Assembly: GCF_001653235.2 (NCBI RefSeq)
Contig: NW_019154045.1
Coordinates: forward strand, 639,856 to 703,855
Length of the DNA: 64,000 nucleotides
Direction: 5' to 3'
Source: Pochonia chlamydosporia 170
Taxonomy: Eukaryota > Ascomycota > Sordariomycetes > Hypocreales > Clavicipitaceae
A program made the position numbers and the translations under genes. Of this stretch, positions 58,877 to 64,000 are shown in pieces. Position 1 is the first letter of the stretch, and each line of letters opens with the position of its first letter. The notes beneath the pieces are model-generated. The model saw nothing but the letters and a program-made list of their open reading frames with translations, was not told the origin of the DNA and did no database searches.

Positions 58877-59338
58877 GTGGGCGGAATTGCTCACACCTGG
58901 GGGCTTAATAAGGGATAGGAAAAAGGGACTTAGTGTTTTTATTTGATCTTATAGCTACCACACAGATAAAAGGGAGGTTCTGCCCCTTCTAGCTAGATAA
59001 CACATAATTAACAGACTTAACTGCGATTTTCTTAACTAGAGCTATTTACTTAATACATTTAATGCTTATTTACTAAATCCCTTATTAACTAAGGGAGCCT
59101 TTCTTTGCCACAGGTTACACCTCACAGAGGTGCACTACCAAATAATATTGCTAAGGTTTTCCGGAAAGACTAAAGCAATTAAGAATTAAATACTATTTAA
59201 TCTAAGCAATTAGAAGGATTCTAACTACTTAAACTAAAGGGAAGTAATAATCTAGACTAAATTGCTAATAAGTTGCGTGTAAGTATGGTATTTTACAGGG
59301 CGCTCTAAGCTCTTAGGTGTATTTATTTTAGGCTAATA
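58876..59338. repeat. LTR-like repeat, copy b (463 bp)
   Basis: Collinear with 32895-33361 over its full length; the terminal CA has become TA. The end-to-end match at two sites defines the element borders. Confidence 0.6.
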
Positions 59339-61440
59339 AAAATAGTAGTTTTGCCAGGGTAAATACTCTAATTAATTAGAATTATTTAATCCTAGCAATT
59401 AGAGGCACTTCTATAGTTGATGGTGGGAAAGATCCGTTAAACCTGTCCTCATCAAAAATGAGCAAAATTACTAGTAATAAAGTATATAACAGTTTATTTA
59501 CGGTAGCACTTAATACGAAAGACAGGCTAATATATTGGGAAATTACTAATTATAGGCAAGACTATGCTAAAAATAGTAGCACTTAGAGGGAATATATAGA
59601 CTGTCTTGCTTATAGTATAACTCTTAACTAAGCTACTATTTAATAAGCTATAATAAGATATTATAGGCATAATGCTACTTTCTTAATTAGCTATTAACTT
59701 TAGAGAATATAATATTAAACCTATCTAATTCTAAGTCTAAAATAGATAGTAGCGCTAAAGTAGTAGGATAAGATATCCCTTTTGTGCACTTAGTATATAA
59801 TTAGCATCTTAATAGCTTATATTCTTCTATCTCTATAATTATTATATTTATAGTTAACCTTAGATACTACCCTAAAGAAGCAATTAGTAAGCAATTATAA
59901 ATTATAGTTTAAGGTATAATAATTACTATATATGCATTTTATATACATATATATATAATAAAGTAAAGTATTAGAATTAGCTTTATATCCTTTATAGTTT
60001 TTTCTTCCTATTATATATATTATATATCTTATAAAAATTATTATATAGATATAATAAGTATATACTAGCACTCTATACTCTTACTAGAGACTTATTAGTA
60101 TTTCTTAACGCGCTAATAGCATAATTATAGCTACTAGTAAATACCCTTAGGACTTAGTTATTATTATACGCTCTATTAATTAATATATACTTAGAATATA
60201 GCTGTAAGTTTTACTCTTGCTAAGGCACTATACACTTTATAATACTAACTTTCTTCCTGTTAGTATTCTTAAGCGCCTTAGTAACTTTATTACTTATATT
60301 GCTATATATAATATTAATCTAGCACCTAGCACAAATAAGAGAGGCTAGCTTTTTAGCAACAGAAATACGCGTAAAGGCCTATATTATAATGCATATATCT
60401 ATTTAGTATTTCTTGCTATCTTTCTTACTAATATATAAATATTTAACTAAGTTAAAAATACTTATAATTATATCTATTAATGCCTATTAGTAGTTACTAT
60501 TAGTTTCTTTTTATGGAAAAAAATACATTTTATAAATATTAGAGCTTTATTTAACCTAGTAGTAGTTATTATTCCTGTGACTATTATAGTTAGCATATAA
60601 GTTACTAAAGTACTTATAGTAGTTAGCAAAAGAGGCAGTCTTATTCTAGGTAATAGTATTATTCTAAGAAGTATTAGCATCCTATATTCTAAGGTTACTA
60701 GATAATTAGAATATAATATTAGTAATAGTAGGACTACTATTAAGCACAATATAACTAGCAAGAAGGAATTTATTGTAGTTATAGGCGTAGGTATCTAAGT
60801 AGATCTTGCGCTTAGCAATATAACCTTTCTTGTCTAGATATACTAGGAGAAATAAGAAGGCTATTTTCTTAGTTCCTAGCTTAGGAGAGAGAGTCTTATA
60901 TAGGTATAGCTAAGAATTCTATACGCTCTTATTATTTTTATTATTATTAAGAATAATTTAAATATTAATACCTTACCTATAAGCTTTAATAAGATACTGT
61001 GGAATATTTAGCTTATTAGCTATATCTATTATATAAGCTATATTAAACCCCTATTAGGCTATTTTAATAAATTTACTAGTAGGAACTTAGTTAATAATTT
61101 AAGCAAGTTACTAAAAGATAGCATATTACGCTGTCTTACTGCTAGCAGGGTTATTAAACACAGGTTTGCTAATTACTAGGTTTAGCTCTGCCGCACGCAC
61201 ACTTCCAAATAAGTTAAGAAGGAGCAAACTAAGCAGGTTGCCTAATTAAATAATCCGCATATTATTAACTTTCTGCAGCCTAATACGCTATTCTTACGCA
61301 ATTTGCCTAATATTAGTAGCATTAATGCGTTTATATACTTAATTAGTTCTTAGGTCTCTTAACCCTAAGGTGAGTTATACCTGCAGCTAGAGAAGCGCTT
61401 AAAACCTCTTTTTTTAAGCCTAATATTTTTACTACTAGTT
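59339..61440. other. AT-rich, RIP-like DNA
   Basis: Two kilobases of TA-rich sequence with only low-complexity frames (for example a Leu/Ile-rich minus frame at 60477-60761). No element termini recognised. Confidence 0.6.
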
Positions 61441-62422
61441 AAGCAGGCTTAAATTGCCACAAGAAATGCCAGCTAGGGTGATAAGAGTTTATCTCTTATA
61501 ATGCTTATTAATTTATCGGATAATTAGTCACAGAGTAAGAAATACCGTGGTAGTGCTTACGCTTCACAGAGCATAACAGTTATGCTTTCGCGTTTGAGGT
61601 AAGAGCTGAAGACTTACGGCGAAATTGTTGCCGAGATTAAAGACCGCTGCCAGAAACCATGCCACGTAAGCTCTCATTTCTAAAATGACACGCATTATCC
61701 CTCCTTTCTCGAAGACGAGGGACAAGCAGTACGGGGGAGAGGTTTCTCCCGTTTTCAGAAATAGGTTAAGCTGGGCCCTATTGTTGATTTAGCTTCTGAA
61801 GCTTGCAGCGTCATTTTATGATTCCCACCGCCTCGCGATGGAGGGTCCGGAATGACTGGATTCGAGTCGGATATAAAGGTCCGAAAATACGAGAGGAATG
61901 GAGCAGATCTAACACCCAAACAGGCTAGGGTCAAATTACCCTCGGGATTAAACCTGCGCAGCTAGCCTCATAATAACCCAATTGGCCATGTGGCTCGATA
62001 CCATCTTGGATGGATGCGAGTTATCATGCCGAGCTGCATGGTCTTCTGGGGTTTGTAGAATATAACGTTGGCAGATAATACAACGCGTAAAGAGCATTAA
62101 TTAGCTCGGGATAAGAGCATTTTAGGGAGAAGTTCTAGAAACTAAGTTTTATACAAGTCAACTAGCGTGGGCTTCTATAGGACATGCTTAATTAATATAT
62201 TCTCTAAGTCCTGTAGCGCTATTATTGCCTTAAGCAATAGCACTAATTATGGCGATGCAGCGGATTTCTGTGCGTCCCTCTTAATTTAAGAGTTATTTAA
62301 CCTGGAGCCAAAGGTTAATATACTAGCTATAGTTAGATAGGAGGTTACATTAAGGGAATATAATTTTAAAAGCATTATGTCTGACCTTAAGAAACACAGG
62401 GATACTTTCTAACCTAAGGGAG
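61441..62422. other. Less degraded island, then AT-rich DNA
   Basis: 61541-62090 has near-normal composition in the middle of AT-rich DNA, with no gene that I can identify; from about 62095 it is AT-rich again. Confidence 0.5.
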
Positions 62423-62603
62423 ATTGTAACGTGCACAGCGTATTAGAAGATAAAGCTAGGTAGCAGCAATAGGGTACGTTGTATTTAAGACTAAAGCTTG
62501 CTCCCACATGTGTATGTGTGAAGCGCTAGTGATATGCAAGCAAAGGGGCAGTAACACGCGGTAGAGAGCAAGGTATTGCTTGTGCGCGCGTGCACCTTAC
62601 AAT
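62423..62603. mobile_element. Small inverted-repeat element (181 bp)
   Basis: Ends ATTGTAACGTGCAC and GTGCACCTTACAAT are 14-bp inverted repeats with one mismatch. The TGTAA start resembles family 2, but the interior differs. No target duplication seen. Confidence 0.6.
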
Positions 62604-63911
62604 TATCCTCCCTCTATAGCCGGGCGCCTAAACGGCTTTATTAGCTATCTGCTAGCTATTAGATAGCATAATACCACATTATTACCATAATAAAGCAACC
62701 TTTATTATTGCAATTTAGTTGCCACGCGACTAATTATAGTGTATATAATAATAATAATTTGCTCCCCTATTGCTATTATTTTCTTCCTGCTATACTATCT
62801 CTTTGCTATTATATATATAATCTAAGCTTCTAAAGAGATATTAATTACCCCTAATAATGCTACTAATTTGCCTCTAAAATAATAACTATTGCCTTTAAGA
62901 GCTCACCTGCCTTTATTGCCTGCGTACTGTGGCTAAGAAGTTTAAGAATAGCACGCCTAGGGAGGGCAATATCCTCGAGATATTATGCTATTTCCCTCTT
63001 AAGTCTGCTACTATTAGAGGTAGTATTAAGGTTACTAAATGCTACACTTAGTATAAGGAGCATGGTAATACCTATAAGCCTATAGTTCTCCTAGATTCTC
63101 CTTATTTTCTGCTAGTATTTACTAATATTTTATTGCAGACTCTGCCTACTATAGTAGGTAATTTTAATAAACTATAGACTATTTTAAACTAGCTATAAGA
63201 GCTAGTTATAGCTATAATTAACTTAGAAGATAAGAATAATAGATCTTCTCTCTTCTTAGATAAGTTTTAGGCGCTTTACGCTAGACTTTTACTGGTAATT
63301 ATGCGTGGTTTTAACTATATAGAGACTGCCTATTATATTGCCTTTAGGCTTACTAGCGCTATTAAGGCTAAGCAAGTGTGTAGCTTTATTATAATAGTCC
63401 TAGGAGTTTACTTGCTAATAGCTATAGTTTAGCCTGCTATTGCTGCCTACTAGTAGTATATTATAAGCTAATAGTAGCTCTAGGTTTCTTATTTCCCGCC
63501 CCTACTCTATAGAAGTATAGGTTAGCTCTTTTCTAATAAATCTATAGCTTCTTGCTAATGTTTTAATAGCCTAACTATAAGAAAGAGTTACTAGCCTAGG
63601 AGGACAGCTAAATTCTCTATTTGCGACTATATAACCTAGGATACTGCCCCTAGGCAATAGCTATTTGCTAGGTTTACTCTCTTGCTAAGGAGGCAAGCAA
63701 TAAGAAAGAGAATGTATACCCTCTAGAGAAGGGTAGTAATAAACTTAAGGGGTCTACTATAGACTCTTTTCCTCTTGCTTTACCCTCTCTTTAGGAGTAT
63801 TATATATAGCTTTTATCCGCAATAATAAACGCCTAAAGGGCTAGATTTAGAATAGAGTTTTAGTAGCAGTAAGTACTACCTTTTATTATAGTTATTATTA
63901 CTTCTTACTGG
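62604..63911. other. Telomere-adjacent AT-rich DNA
   Basis: AT-rich to the start of the telomere tract, containing the coding relic listed next. No intact gene. Confidence 0.55.
62908..63470 (+). pseudogene. Degraded coding relic next to the telomere
   Basis: One plus-strand frame reads protein-like for about 185 codons, starting C-L-Y-C-L-R-T-V-A-K-K-F-K and including E-T-A-Y-Y-I-A-F-R-L-T. It has a handful of stops, most of them TAG, consistent with former Trp or Gln codons changed by RIP. Paired Cys at the start hint at a zinc-knuckle-type protein. Family unknown; it could be a subtelomeric gene family member or a mobile-element protein. Confidence 0.4.
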
Positions 63912-64000
63912 TTAGGGTTAGGGTTAGGGTTAGGGTTAGGGTTAGGGTTAGGGTTAGGGTTAGGGTTAGGGTTAGGGTTAGGGTTAGGGTTAGGGTTAGG
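63912..64000 (+). repeat. Telomere, (TTAGGG)n
   Basis: About 15 perfect TTAGGG units running to the window edge, G-rich strand pointing outward at the 3' end, as at a natural right-hand chromosome end. Confidence 0.98.

Noticed and set aside
60477..60761. 94-codon Leu/Ile-rich minus-strand frame resembling a membrane protein
   Set aside because: The composition is what AT-rich RIP DNA gives by chance.

Overview
The window is the last 64 kb of a chromosome arm of a filamentous ascomycete, ending in a TTAGGG telomere tract at 63912-64000. Genes have short GT-AG introns, and the families present (two UstYa-type DUF3328 proteins, Zn2Cys6 regulators, a full-length ABCC pump, a TDT carrier, a kinesin) are typical of Pezizomycotina. 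About half of the window is very AT-rich, TpA-rich, gene-free DNA full of transposon relics broken by C-to-T and G-to-A type stops, the pattern left by repeat-induced point mutation (RIP). A broken Msn2/Seb1-like regulator leads me to guess Sordariomycetes, perhaps Hypocreales; this is inference.

Left block (1-8.9 kb): the broken end of an ankyrin-repeat gene, then what looks like a small ribosomal-peptide (dikaritin/ustiloxin-type RiPP) cluster. Two UstYa-like oxidase genes (511-1307 and 2937-3891) flank a tiny reverse-strand gene (2201-2460). That gene encodes a signal peptide followed by two identical 19-residue repeats bounded by dibasic Kex2-type sites. A 1,417-residue ABCC exporter (4519-8929) follows. 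The precursor is too short and too interrupted to appear as an ordinary long open reading frame. This is the most interesting item in the window.

First AT desert (8.9-19.3 kb): telomere-like interstitial motifs, two 1.86-kb pogo/Fot1-type transposons and a 418-bp derivative with the same ends, a hAT-type MITE with a perfect 8-bp target duplication, and two other small inverted-repeat elements.

Second gene block (19.4-30.2 kb): six genes that fit one amine-handling pathway. They are a RidA-like protein, an SDR, an APC-family amine/amino-acid permease, a PhyH-type Fe(II)/2-oxoglutarate dioxygenase, a copper amine oxidase and a Zn2Cys6 activator. The permease and dioxygenase share a divergent promoter, and the oxidase and regulator are convergent.

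Middle (30.2-43 kb): repeats, MITEs, an LTR-like element, RIP-degraded coding relics and a third pogo copy with a MITE nested in it. Third gene block (43-57.5 kb): a short C2H2 plus Zn2Cys6 dual-finger protein, a TDT (malate/sulfite-type) carrier, a Kip2/KipA-type kinesin, an inactivated Msn2/Seb1-like C2H2 gene and a further two-finger C2H2 gene. The terminal 6.5 kb is again repeat-rich, with a transposase fragment, a second LTR-like copy and an unidentified coding relic next to the telomere.
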